Assembly: GCF_900496995.4 (NCBI RefSeq)
Contig: NC_044005.1
Span: 20,527,363-20,591,362, forward strand
Reading direction: 5' to 3'
DNA length: 64,000 nt
Source of the DNA: Aquila chrysaetos chrysaetos
Lineage: Eukaryota > Chordata > Aves > Accipitriformes > Accipitridae
The notes beneath the pieces were generated by a model. It ran no database searches, was not told the origin of the DNA, and was given only the letters and a program-made list of their open reading frames with translations. Both the position numbers and the translations under genes were made by a program. Below, one piece after another: positions 24,839-37,677 of the stretch (positions are counted from its first letter, which is position 1; each line of letters begins with the position of its first letter).

Positions 24839-25330
24839 ATCGGGGGTCCCGATGTCTGAACTCCTCAGTGAAACACACAGTGCCCCGCGTTTTCTGCTCC
24901 CCAACACCAGCCACTGGATTTAGCAACAGGCAGACATGGATGACGAGCCCTTCGTCAGGGCACTAATAGGCCTTACAGGCCCCACCCTGCCCAATTTGGG
25001 GTCTCCCCCACCCTACCCACAGCACATGTCGGCCTCCCAGGGCCGTCAGCCCCTGCCCCAGTGATGCTGCAGCAGGGCCGGTCTCCGGCTCCCCACTGCG
25101 CTGCCCTGCGCGGCCACGGGCCCTGCCCGGCCATGGGCCCTGCCCTGCCCGGCCCAGCCTTGGCCTGTCCCCACTGCCCAGGGAGGTGCCCGATGCCCGG
25201 GGCTGGGGCTGGCCCTGGTGCCCCCGGAGCCCTGCTCCTGGCCGGGGCGGTGGGACGGGCCCGGGCTGCCGGGCCCTGCCCTGCCACCCTGGGGTGGCCC
25301 ACGCCACAGGGAGCTGCCGGCCATTGCTGC
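24839..25330. other. Isolated G+C-rich block, origin unknown
   Basis: The block begins around CCCGGATCGGGGGTCCCGAT and becomes extremely G+C-rich from about 25030 to 25320, then stops abruptly at A+T-rich DNA. It contains imperfect 17-21-bp repeats of the CCCTGCCCGGCC type (about 25103-25155). Three frames are open on the minus strand and two on the plus strand for 66-157 codons, as expected where stops are rare. Candidates are an orphan CpG-type regulatory island, a minisatellite-like expansion, or an old retroelement or LTR fragment. An AATAAA lies just beyond it on the plus strand (25386-25391). Nothing decides between these. Confidence 0.5.
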
Positions 25331-26876
25331 ACCCTGCTGCTTGCTCTCAGTCCCATTTCCAACTCACACCAGGTTGGGTTTTCTGAATAAAATGTGAAAT
25401 GCAACCTGGTATTTCTTTTTGCCAGAAAGGTCAACAGAAAGCCCATTTAGGAATGCTCTCTCATGCTTTATAGGCAGACAGATCTCCCTGTAGGACAGAA
25501 AAACCGTTTGTCCTGCAGGGCTGGGCCCAGTCTTAACTTTCGTATCTGCATAAAATGTATCAATGGCTCACTTCAAAATTCATTCTCAGTTCATCCACAT
25601 GCTGACACCCCAGCTGAGCTCGTTCTCTGCATACTTTTCACTTCAGTGCTCTTTAATTTATGCTGAGTTTTTCCTTAATTTATGCCATCCACAAAAGTTT
25701 GAGCTTTTAATGCCTAAGGCGCATCCTGGAGTCAGACACAACAGGCTGTTGCTGACAGTGAGGAAACAGCTGGAGTTATTGACTGTCTTGATCTTTGGCT
25801 GGTCATTTGGGAGGACATCCATGCCTGCCTGATAGCGTCAAGTTGACAGAGGAGAGCAGATTTCGCTGCATAGAAAATTTCTGATGAGATTTTTCTGCTT
25901 CTCTGAAGTCAGAAAGCTAGGACCTGTGAATGCAGCTCTCCTACTAGGCAGGTTCAAGCCTCTTACACAGGTGAATCTGCATTCACAATATCTGAGTCTT
26001 AGTCTTGAACACCCCAAAGTCTTGTGGGCTAAAGTACAGCAATGATATTTCAGTTTGGATTCTGTATTTTTATGGTATTTAGCTCTAAGTGTAAAAAAAT
26101 CAGTAGTCAGAAGACACCTCCTACTCAAATAGTCATATTCCTGTAATCACAAGGACACAGAGGAAAAAATGTCACCTGATTTGGCTGAATTTTCTCTACT
26201 AATTTTCAGTGGTGCTTAGACACAAACAACGGTGGGTATTTTTATATACATACATACATAATCTAACATGCTACTACCTAATACTTAAGGTACGTTTTTT
26301 TAATTTGGGTAAATCTAGCACAATTTCATACACAGACACAGCTAGAAATGGCACTAAACTTAAGGTGAGGAACAAACAGCTTAAACACAGGGTCATATCT
26401 CTGATGCCGTTTGTGGACCAGGAACAGCTTTTCTTCCTTCTGCTTTTCTGCAAGGAGCAACAGGTTCAACCAAGAGCTTTGGCAATGTCAGGAGTTACTC
26501 AGAACTAGCAGGAAAATCATTTTTTCATAAGTGACAGTGAAGAAAAGATTGGATTTGACTGACATGCACTTCAAGTTTTATATCATATTTCTGGTCAATG
26601 CAGAGATGGAGGTGAAACTGTTGTGTGGATTTTCTAGGTCCTTTCACTCTTTCCAGGATGGCCTGAATGGTTCATGCAGCTAAGATGGTACTCCAGATGA
26701 CTGCCTTGCTTTGCGCAGTGTGTGTCACTCCCTCCTCTATCCCAAGTCACACTAACTTTGTTGACATAAATGTGATAGCCCAGGATCTGTCTCCATGAGG
26801 ACTTCCTGTCACATCCTGAATGAGCATGACTATTATATCGTGGTAATTGGGTATAAAGGAGGTCAGCAATATTCAA

Positions 26877-26879
<3 letters not shown>

Positions 26880-26907
<28 letters not shown>
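26880..26907 (+). repeat. Poly(A) run of 28
   Basis: This is 28 uninterrupted A. A plus-strand retroposed tail is possible, but I see no AATAAA within 40 bp upstream, no recognisable gene body and no clear flanking duplication, so a simple homopolymer expansion is as likely. Confidence 0.9.
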
Positions 26908-26908
<1 letters not shown>

Positions 26909-27864
26909 AATTTGCTTCTAATTTGCTTATTTGGGCTGCAAGTCATGAATTTCCAGATATTTCTGTTATGCCTTCAGATTTCATGATTTGATTTTGGAAG
27001 ACCCCTTCTCCCAAAACTAAGATTTTTTTTGACAAAATTTTTTGTAACATTTTATCACATACTATTATTAATTGCGATTTGTCTTTTTCCTAGAATTTGT
27101 CACAATGTTCCAGAGTTGTGTTAACAGAATTTTAAAAATATAGAAGTTAAATGCTTTTCATACAGCAATAAAAACAAATCTAGTGTTAGAAAGGATGAAC
27201 TGGGCCTACATTCAGCTGCTGTTTGCATAGTAAACATTAATTGGCCATAAAGAAATAAAATTTTATATACACTTGCAACAACTGGCAGGCTTGAAAAAAG
27301 GCTTCTTAGATTTCCTATATTTATTACCATTTGGCTAAGAGTTTTAGAATATGCAGTGCCTATGTGCAAGATACAATAAGTGGTTTTTGTGTTTATCATT
27401 AATCCATTTGAAAGCTGGACATCTGTAGTGTCTGTGATTAAAATCTCTCAATATTGTCTCATGTATTATGTTGTCTCAAAATGGCAGAGTTTCACAGAAT
27501 TAATAAAAAGAAAGCAATCAAACAGCAAACATCCGTTCATCTGATACAAACTGGGACCAGTAAGCCCATCACACAAGGAAGCAGCCATCCACGTTTCTCA
27601 CAGTCCTTGCATAAAGTTCAGATAGCTGGGTCTTTCAATGACAAGTGAAGCTAGAATCAGCAGCAGTCACTTGCCTGAATCATCTGTTCTGTTCTCCATT
27701 CAGTGGGAAAGGAAAAATAAAATGGCATTGTAAAAGACCTGGTTAATATGTCGATTGAACTCAGGTATCTGGAAGCATCCAAGGCACGTGCAGCTTTTGT
27801 ATTAGTGTGAGTCTTCATTGAACTGATAGTTCTTCATCTGGAAACTGGCATGGTTCTCGGTTTT

Positions 27865-27894
27865 GCGTGTGTGTGTGCGCGTGTGTGTGTGTGC
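27865..27894 (+). repeat. Alternating GT/GC tract
   Basis: About 30 nt of strictly alternating purine-pyrimidine sequence, (GT)n interrupted by GCGC. Such tracts can adopt Z-DNA under negative supercoiling and are often length-variable. Confidence 0.9.
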
Positions 27895-28289
27895 ATTGAA
27901 TCTGCAATGTGTTATACATACAGATGATCAATCATTTGCTTGATCTCAATACTGAGATTATTGATTTGGGACCATGAAGAAGAAAGAGGTAAATCATGGC
28001 TTAAAAGCTTCACAGCACAGCGTGCACTGCTTCAAGTGGTCCTCTTACTGTTTGTTCATTTGAAATAATACTGATAGGAATTCTCAAACGTGATCTGTAA
28101 TAGAGAGCAGTATTGGCTGTATCACTATAAAAGGTGGCTTTTTATATACTACTTGTTTATTCAAATTTATTAAAAAGGCCTGAAAATTTCAAATGCTTCT
28201 GCATATGCATAAGCATTTAAGAGCCAGATCAGAATTCAGTCTGGCTGTTCTGATTTAGTGCATTGAATGACTAATGGGATGAAAATCAG

Positions 28290-28420
28290 GAAATCTGGGC
28301 TCTCTTCCACATTTTCCTGCTTGTTTGTCTAATTTTTTTAACGTGTTTGTGCCTTGGTTTCCCCATCTCTAAAAAGAGGAACATTTCATGTGTCCATATT
28401 TGTAAAGTGTTTTAAGACAT
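28290..28420 (+). repeat. MIR/L2-like 3' tail relic
   Basis: TTTGTGCCTTGGTTTCCCCA (28346-28365) followed by ATCTCTAAAAAGAGG and TGTAAAGTGTTTTAAGA (28401-28417) follows the order of the shared 3' region of CORE-SINEs and L2/MIR as I recall it (a 'tgtgcctcagtttcc...tgtaaa' box followed by 'gtaaagcgctttgaga'). Decay is heavy. The assignment is from memory. Confidence 0.5.
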
Positions 28421-28703
28421 CAACTAAATTTTCTCCATCAATGGAAAGTTTTATTTATCATCTCTTGTTCAGTGCCTGCTGCTCATGGGCATTTTGGAAA
28501 TGGATTCATCAGATGCAGATGCACTGGTGCATTTGTGAGATTATTTCAGTTCAAGAACTAATTAGAAAACCTCAAAATATTTCTGAAGATACTGAAAGAA
28601 AAAATAATGTAAGATTTAATGAAGGACTGAAGTCTCAAGAGTGTAATGAATGAACAAATCTTCAGAAATTTAACAAATTGAATACACATGATAAAAGTAA
28701 CCC

Positions 28704-28790
28704 ATTTTGTGCCTTGGTTTCTCTGTCTGCAGAATGGGATTAAGGAAATTAACGGCCTCCCAGCAAAGCAGTGAGAACTCAGATCAGTCA
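28704..28790 (+). repeat. Second MIR/L2-like relic
   Basis: The 16-mer TTTGTGCCTTGGTTTC recurs exactly at 28706-28721, 360 bp after its first copy at 28346-28361. It is followed by TCTGTCTGCAGAATGGGATTAA, again matching the 'cagtttcctcatctgtaaaatggg' style box. Same orientation as the first copy. Confidence 0.5.
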
Positions 28791-31700
28791 TAGCTACCCA
28801 GTGCATCAAAGATGTAAATTGCTATTCATTGCTTTGGTTTTTTTTAAAGCCACAATAAGGTAGAACTAAGGAACTGAGACTTCCTTAAAAAAAAAAAAGT
28901 GACTTCAAATGCATGTTTACAAAAAGATTATTGGCTTCTCCAGGTGATCTATTTCCTTTGATATCCATGACAGAAATTAGGTAGACTTTTCTGGAAATAG
29001 GATCAGATTTTTTTTCTGATACATCTAAATCTAATGATGTCGTGTTTTGGAATTCATATGGGTAACAGTTGGCAGTACTCAGACAGATTTATGGACCCTG
29101 ACAACACCCAGATGTATACCAGGAGCAGCAGACAAGCAGCAAAGGCTGCAAGTGCATATGTAATGAAAGTCAGAGGATACGGTTCATGAAAGCAGTTTAA
29201 GAAATTTGGATGAAAATCCAGTGACCTTCCTGATATTGGTTCCTGTTGACAAGTGGCAGACATCTGTCCTGCTATCTTGCTGGGTGTCCCACAGTCACAC
29301 ATGTTGAGCTGCAGAAATGGAAGAGTCAGGGAAACTGAGCCCCATCCATTTAGGAGTGAACTCATGGGGCACGTGATTTTTTTTGTAGCTGGTTTCATGT
29401 AGTGATAATGAGCAGCCATGTGGCATTGCAACCTACTCCTTATTTACAGTATAAAACAGCTTTATTCCTGCAAGGGCAGAGCCAAATGTTTTACAAGCAA
29501 GCAGTCTGCACATTTCAAATGAGCTATTTCTGTAATTCTAGCACTTGGTAGTAAGAACCGAATAGCATAATTATAGGTAAGGAAGTGGTGGTGTTGGGAG
29601 GAGATGATGGAAGGGTTTTTTCAGCAAATGAGCAGAGGTGGGAGCTTGTATCCTGCTGCTGCTGCTGAAGCACCACAATGTCCCCAGAAGTTACCGAAGG
29701 AAATCTTCAAAACATAAAACATACAATGAGCATATCCTAAACAAAAGCATGTAGTATAAAATGGAGTTCAAGTGTGCTTGGCCCATAATCAGCTTCGGAG
29801 ATACAGACAGGAGTCCTCTGATCTGAGGTCAAGGCTGGCATATGGCTGCAGCCACGTAGATAGCTCTGAATAGATTACTTTTGAAAATGAAATAAACATC
29901 AGGAAGAAGCAGGGAGCAACAGGGTTTTTTTTTTTTGCTGCAGCAGCTCTGGTTTAAATTAATGATAGCTATACTGGGCTATTTTTTTCTTTTCACACTG
30001 TAGAAAATTTGAGGAAGGCTGGTCTGCGGGCCTGCCCAGGTGCTATGGGGTCTCGTCTTGTATCCAATAAGAAATATTTTAACAATCAATCACTCCTGCA
30101 CAATATATAGAAGGGAATTTTGTTTATTTGGTGATACATATTTATATAGAGAGCATGACATTAGAAACTGTTAATATTTGGACATGTCTCAAGATACGCT
30201 ATGTAGATAGACAATGTAATATATTGCATAAAATGTTGCACCAATTGTACTGCAACCCACTGTTCTCCTCTCTAAAATTATTTTTCCTTGTCACTGTCTC
30301 CTGTCTCATCAGTAAGCAGTCAATATGAATATGTTTATAATATGCAGAAGGGTCTTTTCACTGGTGTGAAGCAATATGTATAATCCACGTTGCACTGGGC
30401 ATTTAGCCAGCCAGGGTTGTAGACAAGTGCCATATGTCATTTCTCAAGTACATGATACATCATTGCTTGAGACCCAAGCATATTTTACCACACACATTGC
30501 CCATCCGTTTCTTGTTTTTATCTGTGGATTCTGCATGTTTCTCATTACAAGCTCTCTGCCTTCTGTTCTCTTTGGAAATCACTTTGCTGATTATGGATAC
30601 TATCAGCACAACCAAGAGCAGAAATGATGCCATATCCTCATTTCATGTAAAATTGAAGGTTATATTTGTGAGATTGATCTGTCATTATGATGCCCAGAGG
30701 AATTCTACAAAATCGAGGAACAATACAGCTCCTTCATTAGCAGATTAAAAAGAATAACACTCAAAGCAGTTACTGAAAAGGGTAAAATTTTCTCTGGACT
30801 CTACTTGCAGGTGTCTGGTATCTTCCATAAGGTATAAGGAGATAACAGTTCTGTTTTATCTGCCTATTTATTCCTCTTGCAAAATTCCTTTTTAAGAAAC
30901 CTTTTTGGTTTATTTGTAGGTTTATTACATTATGAATGAACAAGTGATTACTTACTTCTCAATCACCAAATAAATCCTTGAAAATGGACCAAACAAATAG
31001 GACTATCTGAATAGTAATGAGGACAAAGACATTTTAAAATGGAACTCTTTCACATTGAAATCAGAGTTGTATTTCTGCATGGTGTCTTCCATTGGATCTG
31101 CAGTAAAATACATTTTGTGGGTATGTGAGACTGAAAAAGGTGGTGAGTTAGAGTTGCAATCTTGGAAGCAGAAGCCCTTAAGCCAGTAACTGTGTGGTGA
31201 GGATTTTCTCCCAGGGCACAGGAAACTCAGATTCAGTTCTGTCCTTCTCAGCGGGATTAATCCCATGTTTTCTGGTTTTCCTCCTCTCTGTGCAGGTAAA
31301 CTTCTGGCTGACCTCTTTCACTTTGCATAAATAATTAATGAGCTCCCAGAACTGGGACTTGAGGTGCTTTCTCCGGCCTAGAATGTGATTCTCACTGTCT
31401 GGCTCCATGGCTAGAAAATCTTGTATCATCACCAGCATAGCCCTCCCAGCAGTGCTGTGGATCTAGCCACAGAAATCTAGCCAAAACTATATAGCAAATT
31501 CACTGCGGGTGTACAGATAGTCTGGGGAATGACCGAAACAGTGTTATTCACTTATAATTATCTTTGTCATGAACAGTTTGTACTCTAAAAGACACAAATA
31601 AAACTAAGACAGCTGGAATACCCCAAACTATCATTAGTATGGTTGCATACATCCTGTGTGGCATTTTCTCTTTACTTCTTTTTCTGTGTGAAGGAGTTGG

Positions 31701-34700
31701 TCATCTGAATTTTGTGAATAGTCGCTAACAGGTAGAGTGGAGGAAGAGCTCTGAAGAAGGATGTGAACAAGGAGTAGTTAGACATGCCAGTTATCATGAG
31801 ATTACATAGCTGCTTCATGCTTTGAGAATAGCAGAGGCACAGTGGCAAGACTGGCAAAAAGAATCCAGTATGGCTCTTCTCCCATATTCTGTAGGGCCCT
31901 GCCATGAGCACAGCACCCTCTCCTCGTTTCCCTCTCAGTCACCAGCCTTCCCATCCTTGATTACAGCTTCAGGTCCCTGGTCAGCCATAAGCGAATGCCA
32001 TTGCCAAGGGCTGACAGTGACCCATGGAAATACACAGTATTTATTTCCTGATGAGCAGGTGTAGCCCTTGCAGTAACCAGCACTGCTTCAGGTACTACTG
32101 TTTGCAGATTAGTTTGAGTTGACTAGTAGAAGTTCCCAAGCCATACAAACCTAAAGAAAAGTGATTATTACAGTTACTTTATTATGTTCTCTTTTTTTGA
32201 GAAGACCATCAATGGAATCTCAGGGAGAAATGTTCCCTGCATATGGTTTTTTTTAGCATTTGGGTATCTTAATTCACAATGAACTCTCCTTATTAGGTTA
32301 TTTGTACAGATTTGGTGAGTGTGGGGAGGTACCTGTGTTTGAGGTGATTGTTAGTCATGCTGCAGATGATGCCAGTTTGCATGGTACAAGTTACTAAATG
32401 GATGAAAGAAATGTTAATGGAGTCTTACTTTGCAGTTTTGAATGGACTTTATATTAATCAAAATATTGACTTTATAATCCTTGTCTACTAAAACTATCCT
32501 ATATACTTTTAAAATCAGGTTCAAGGAAAATGTAGATACACTTGGAGAAAGAGTATTATAATTAAAAATACAGTTTCAAAGCAATTAAAAGTGGCTAGGT
32601 TTCTGGATCAGTTTTACTTTGATCCTGAAATCCCATATAATCCAAGTATAACTCACTTCTAGTAGGATGATAATTGAATAGACCTCTGCTTCTCTCTTCT
32701 TTTTAAGCCACTGTGCTATACTTTGGAATAGGCACAATATATTTGCTGAAGTTTTAAAACTGGGAATTCAGACAACTGCTCCCCACTCATGGTTTTGTCA
32801 GAAGCTAAATATGTGCACTTTAGGACACACTTTAGAACAGTGCTTTTCCTTGTCAGGGTGTCCTTAGTTGTCAGTTGAGGATGATAACATTCCTTTATTT
32901 CAATATTACAAAGATAAATTCATTAACATTCATTGCACTTGGGCTGAAGCTGCTGTAGAAATGCAACCCTTGCCACAATGATGCTAAGAGTTGGATGGTA
33001 CTTGGTACTGTACATGATGGGTTTTGTGCAGCCTTAGGCAGGCTGTGGTTCAAGACCTATCCTCTCAGCTGGGCTTGGCTGTTCTTCCTCCTCATCCTTT
33101 CCCTTCGAGAGTGCTTGTTTGTGAATCCCAGTCTTCAGTCCCAGTCTGTATCCCCATTTGCAGCAGAGGAAATGTAGCATCATGAATTCCATTCCTGCAG
33201 TCGTGTGTCTAAACTACTTCATTGAGTGTGCCTTTACATTCCTTGATAATCTACTGGTTATCATCAGCTCCTCTTTTGGTATATTGTACCACTACTGGGG
33301 GAGGGAAGTAGCAAATATATGAGACAATATCGCCAAAGATTCTAAAATCCTTTTCTTTGCTACTTGACTGCACAGGAACAAGACACAGTCTTGTTTTAAT
33401 CAGTAACAGTATCTTTACTTGCAGACGGAAATTCAGTGCTGATGATATGTTGGGTTCTTATCCTTAGCTGAATTTTAAATACATAAGCTGACATGTCAAA
33501 ATGTAAGTATAAGCAAGATCTGAGATCTCTATTATTAGGTTTTTAAGTCTATCTCCCAAGTTTGAGTTCAGCGCAGGACAAAAGATATCTGAATTTAAAT
33601 ATATTACTGTTTTACTTGTCAGCAATATAAATGTTAGACATTTTCTTTTCAGAATATGGGACTGCACATCAGTACAAGTCATTAGCCGTAAACCCCTTTA
33701 CTTTATGCAGCGTCATTTGCTGCTGGATTTGCATATATTTTTCTAATGACTCCACCTGTCAGCTGTCATGGTTTCTGCAGTATTTTAATATTTCACTGTT
33801 CAGAGTTAAGAAGGCTTATGAGATCTTGGATCATTTATTGGTATTCAGTGTGGAGTTTCATTATTCCAGGGTGGATTATGGAGGCACAAACTCTTATTCT
33901 AACGGCTTCTTTGCAAGTGACTAACAATGTCTTATCAGGGGCATTTTATGTAGCTGTACAGTATGTTTAAAATAATGCGATCTGGGGTGTGCAGTGGACA
34001 AGATACCAACATTTGTTTTATTTGTATTCTAGGACACAAGGGTATTAAGGAGAAATGAAATGGCAGCTGCAGCTGTTGTAGGCATTCCCCAAAGGGATAG
34101 CGCTAATAGGATATATATCTTCATCCACAGCTGAGTTAATTTTGAAAGCAGAGGATGAAAAATGAAACTAACCACATACAACAAAATCTTGGATAACGGG
34201 GGTGGGAAGGAAGTAGCAACCCTCACTAATCTGTGACATCATTCTGATAAGAAAGGAAATATTTCAACTTGAAATCCTGAAAGAGAAGGTTTTGTGAGGC
34301 AGCTGAAGTGTTAGTCTGCCTGAAAAAAAGAACACTTTGGGGAACTGTATGTCTAATGGACATTGTTCAAAATTTGCAAATACTGTATATCTAGAGTGCT
34401 GGAAAAGTGTTGCCCAAAAAAGGAATAACTTTAAATCTTTTTTAGACCTGGCATTAAAGGCTGTATTTTCTATGTTTATGCTGTAAATGAAATATGGTGA
34501 TGGAAATACAAAGCCACAAAATCTACAAGAGAAATTTAGCTTTTAGTCAAGCCCTAACTTAATTCTGACTAGATTTATATTCTGCATTTCTTCTAAAATG
34601 GTATAATTTTTTTAATGGAGCCAAATGTAGCTTTTCATTTTGTCTTTGAGAAGCTTTCAGTCTGTCTCCTAGATCTCAGGGTTTATTTCTCTCTGGAAAT

Positions 34701-37331
34701 TTGCTGGGTGCAATACTGTGGAGAAAAATGCCTCAAACCTTTATTTAATCTTTACTTGACTCTCCCACCCAAAGAGCATGATTCACAGTAAAATGTCCTC
34801 ATCTGCAATGATTTCTCCCCTGCACACTAGTGAACTTGAATGTCTTAAAGCTGCATCTTTGCTGGCAATTCTAAAAAAAAAATCTCCCAGAGGGGCATAT
34901 TCACGAGCAGTGATGATGGCATGGGTGTTACGTAGTCAAGACTCTAATTTACCACTTGGTAAGCTAATATTACACAGAACAGGTCTAGAAAAAACACATC
35001 TGTCTACAGCCTGGCTCTCTGAGGCATAGTCAGCCTAACGCACTAGTCTGTTCCTTGAGTTCTTTTTTTTAAACAGACTGATACTTGAGGAGCACAGCAA
35101 CCTTGTGCTCTAAGCTTTCTTGCTAAAGTATTTCCTTTTTATCTCCACGGTCTGTCTATAAACCCATGGAAATGCCATGTTCTGCAATACTTAGGCCTTT
35201 ACGTAAAGCAAAGTAGTCTTGGGCAGAGTCTAAGCAACAGATGTGGTTCCAGGATCAAATGCTAGTTGATTTTGTGAAGTATCATCCTGCCAGTTGCTCA
35301 GTCATTACAGAGTTGTGCAGGTGTCTCCAACCCTGTTTTAGGCTTTTTGAGGCCCTCATGCAGGGACAATGAATGTGTGTCTGAACTCTGTCCGACTCTA
35401 GGTATGTTTGAGCAGAAAACATTCACTGTTGGTATTAGGCTATGGGAACATTTTATGTTACAATATGGATATGCCGTGTTAAGTGTACTAAGACAATGGA
35501 TGAGCCCCTCATAGGAATGTCCTTTTATAGTGTAAGTGTCCTGTCACTTCTGAGTATGTCACAGCAGCGTAGGGTGCTTTGGAAAAGAGGGGTTGCCAAG
35601 TCTTGGTGGTTGGACTCTCAAAATGTGTAGATACTTTCTTACTGCTTTTCCCTTTTTTACATTCTTTAGTTCATAAGATATGCTTATAAAATTAAATGAG
35701 AGAAGGCAAATTTATTAGGACTGAGTTTGGTCAAAGGTGCTAGCTGTGCTCTTTCTGCTATTCTTTATGTGCCTTTGTTTCCAGTTCCTGTCATTCCAAG
35801 ATTTTTTTCCCAGCTTGTGTGTCATTAAGGATGACTGTCACTAGCTCTTTCTCTAGTGTTGCATCTGAGCAGGTGCAGGGGTAGATCTACATGCGTTTAC
35901 AATTCTATTGTGTTCACAGTTCAAGGCGAGGCCCCACTCCCTGGGTTGAGCATGGTGAATAAATAGGCCTGAGTCATTTATATTAAAATAGGAGATTGGG
36001 TCAAACTACAAAAGTAAGTTTTGGGGTTTCAAACTCCCATTACCTCCTAAGATTCCAAAACTTCTCTTTATCCGTTATGAACACTGAGGTTATTTTGTAA
36101 AATTTAAGTCTATTTTAGGGTCTACTTTTTCTGGGTTTGCTGGTCCAGAATACCATTAAAAATTGGGTAGCTGCTGATTTACGTTTATTTTGAGCTAATT
36201 TTGGCTCAAACTAGAAGGAAAATCAGCCCATTTAAATAAATTATACCTAATAAAATCTTGATTGGGCATAATGGAACATAACAAAATAGGTTATGTTAAT
36301 ACATAGAACATTTGAAAGTGATAAAAAGTCTTTGTTCTATACAATATATAATCTTGGTAGGATATAAGAGTAAAGAAGTTCTCTTTATAAGGTTTAAAGG
36401 CATTCAAAGCAATAGTTTTTTACAACTTCTATGAGAAGTAGAGTGAAAATATGATAAACTTTCATTTTTCAAGATAGCAACCATTCATTTGTTATGGTGA
36501 AAAAAAATGTTTACTCATGGTCACTTGATCAAATGACTGGTTTTTTTGTTTTTTATTTCCTTTTTCTGAAACATCAAGAATGGGTTGCATTGATTCAGTG
36601 GCCTTTTGTGTTGGTTTTCTTTTTCTGTTTAGTCCCTGTGGAAATAGTGTAGAAGCTGTTGCTAAGAGCTTGTGGAAACAGAGGTGATGGTGGATTCTTT
36701 ACTACCATCCAGGAAGCTCATATTTTCCTTTGGTTCCCTTCTAATTTTGGGAACCTATCATGTTTGCTAATAGGAAAGTTTTTCATGGATATAAACATTT
36801 TTTATTCGTTTTTTCTCTTCATCATGTTGCTTTCCCCATCAGCATAATTAGTTATACTAATTACAATATAATTAGTTTTACTAAGTTGCATATTAAACCC
36901 ATGTATATTACCAACTGTTCTGCAGAAAAAAAAAGAGATGCACCTTAAAAGTAATCTCTGAAGATCTGAGGCAATATTCGAATGGATCAGCAGCTACAGC
37001 TGCATAGTGGGACTTACCCAACAGAGAGAAGAGGGGTTTGTTTCTGATTTCAGAGGCATGCATAGTGCTGTTCTGTACCATGGAAACGCTTGTCTCAGTC
37101 CCTGCAGTGGAAGCAGTGAAGGATGAGGTTGTTTAAATGACACAAATTATCTCTCCGTTGGAGTGTGAGGTTGAGTTTTTCAAGCCCACTGCTCAGAGGT
37201 TGCAGTAGCTTGGTGTCAGCACCGGCTCCTGCAGCAGTACTTAGCATTGCATGGATAAAGCCTCCCCCATGAACACACTTTCCAAGTTAACCACTTGTCT
37301 TTCTGCAGCTAAATCAAAGCTCTTTGCAGGG
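28791..37331. other. Long non-coding stretch
   Basis: No gene is recognised. Open frames are up to 125 codons (29054-29431, -) without a domain I know. Small features include (CTG)5 at 29653-29667 and many short A or T runs. One stretch (about 33690-33930) has a mixed, non-repetitive composition with paired CTGTCA motifs and might be a conserved non-coding element, but I cannot test this. Confidence 0.6.
29653..29667 (+). repeat. (CTG)5 trinucleotide repeat
   Basis: Five perfect CTG units in non-coding context. Confidence 0.9.
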
Positions 37332-37458
37332 TGTCGTGGTTTAACCCCATCCAGCACCTAAGCACCACATGGCTGCTCACTCACTCCCCCCCACCCAGTG
37401 GGATGGGGGAGACAATCAGAAGGAAAAAGCTAAAACTCATGGGTTGAGATAGGAACAG

Positions 37459-37464
37459 TTTAAT
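37459..37464 (-). promoter_or_regulatory. LTR polyadenylation signal ATTAAA
   Basis: ATTAAA on the minus strand, about 190 bp downstream of the TATA box, is the usual U3-R distance for an LTR. It would end proviral transcripts, or terminate minus-strand host transcripts that enter the LTR. Confidence 0.6.
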
Positions 37465-37481
37465 AGAACAGAAAGGAAGAA

Positions 37482-37547
37482 ACTAATAATGATAATAATA
37501 ACAATAATAAAATGACAATAATAATAAAATGACAATAATAATAAAAA
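37482..37547 (+). repeat. (AAT)n / AATAATAAAATGAC microsatellite inside the LTR
   Basis: ATAATAATAAAATGAC-like units repeat about three times within a longer AAT-rich tract, between the TATA box and the poly(A) signal of the LTR. It probably expanded after insertion and makes the LTR longer than the ancestral copy. Confidence 0.85.
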
Positions 37548-37654
37548 GATTGGAATATACAAAACAAGCGATGCACAATGCAAGTGCTCACCACTTGCCA
37601 ACTGATGCCCAGTCAGTTCCCAAGCAGCACTCCCCCCAGGCGAACTCCCCCCAG

Positions 37655-37677
37655 TTTATATACTGGACATGACGTCA
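37655..37677 (-). promoter_or_regulatory. LTR core promoter: CRE plus TATA box
   Basis: The full palindromic CRE/ATF site TGACGTCA (37670-37677) stands directly upstream, on the minus strand, of TATATAAA (37655-37662). This is the classic arrangement of a cAMP/CREB-responsive promoter. Both motifs are intact, so the solo LTR could still start transcription leftward. Activity is inference. Confidence 0.7.

Larger units (their letters stand above)
25331..28289. other. Non-coding stretch
   Basis: No gene is recognised. Open frames are up to 99 codons with no domains. The stretch includes a 28-nt poly(A) run and a GT/GC alternating tract, listed separately. Confidence 0.6.

Noticed and set aside
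24963..25446. 114- and 157-codon minus-strand frames in the G+C-rich block
   Set aside because: Three minus-strand frames are open together over the same bases, with Gly/Pro/Ala/Arg bias typical of G+C-rich repeats.
26640..26907. Processed pseudogene ending in the A28 run
   Set aside because: No gene body recognised upstream, no AATAAA near the tail and no flanking duplication.
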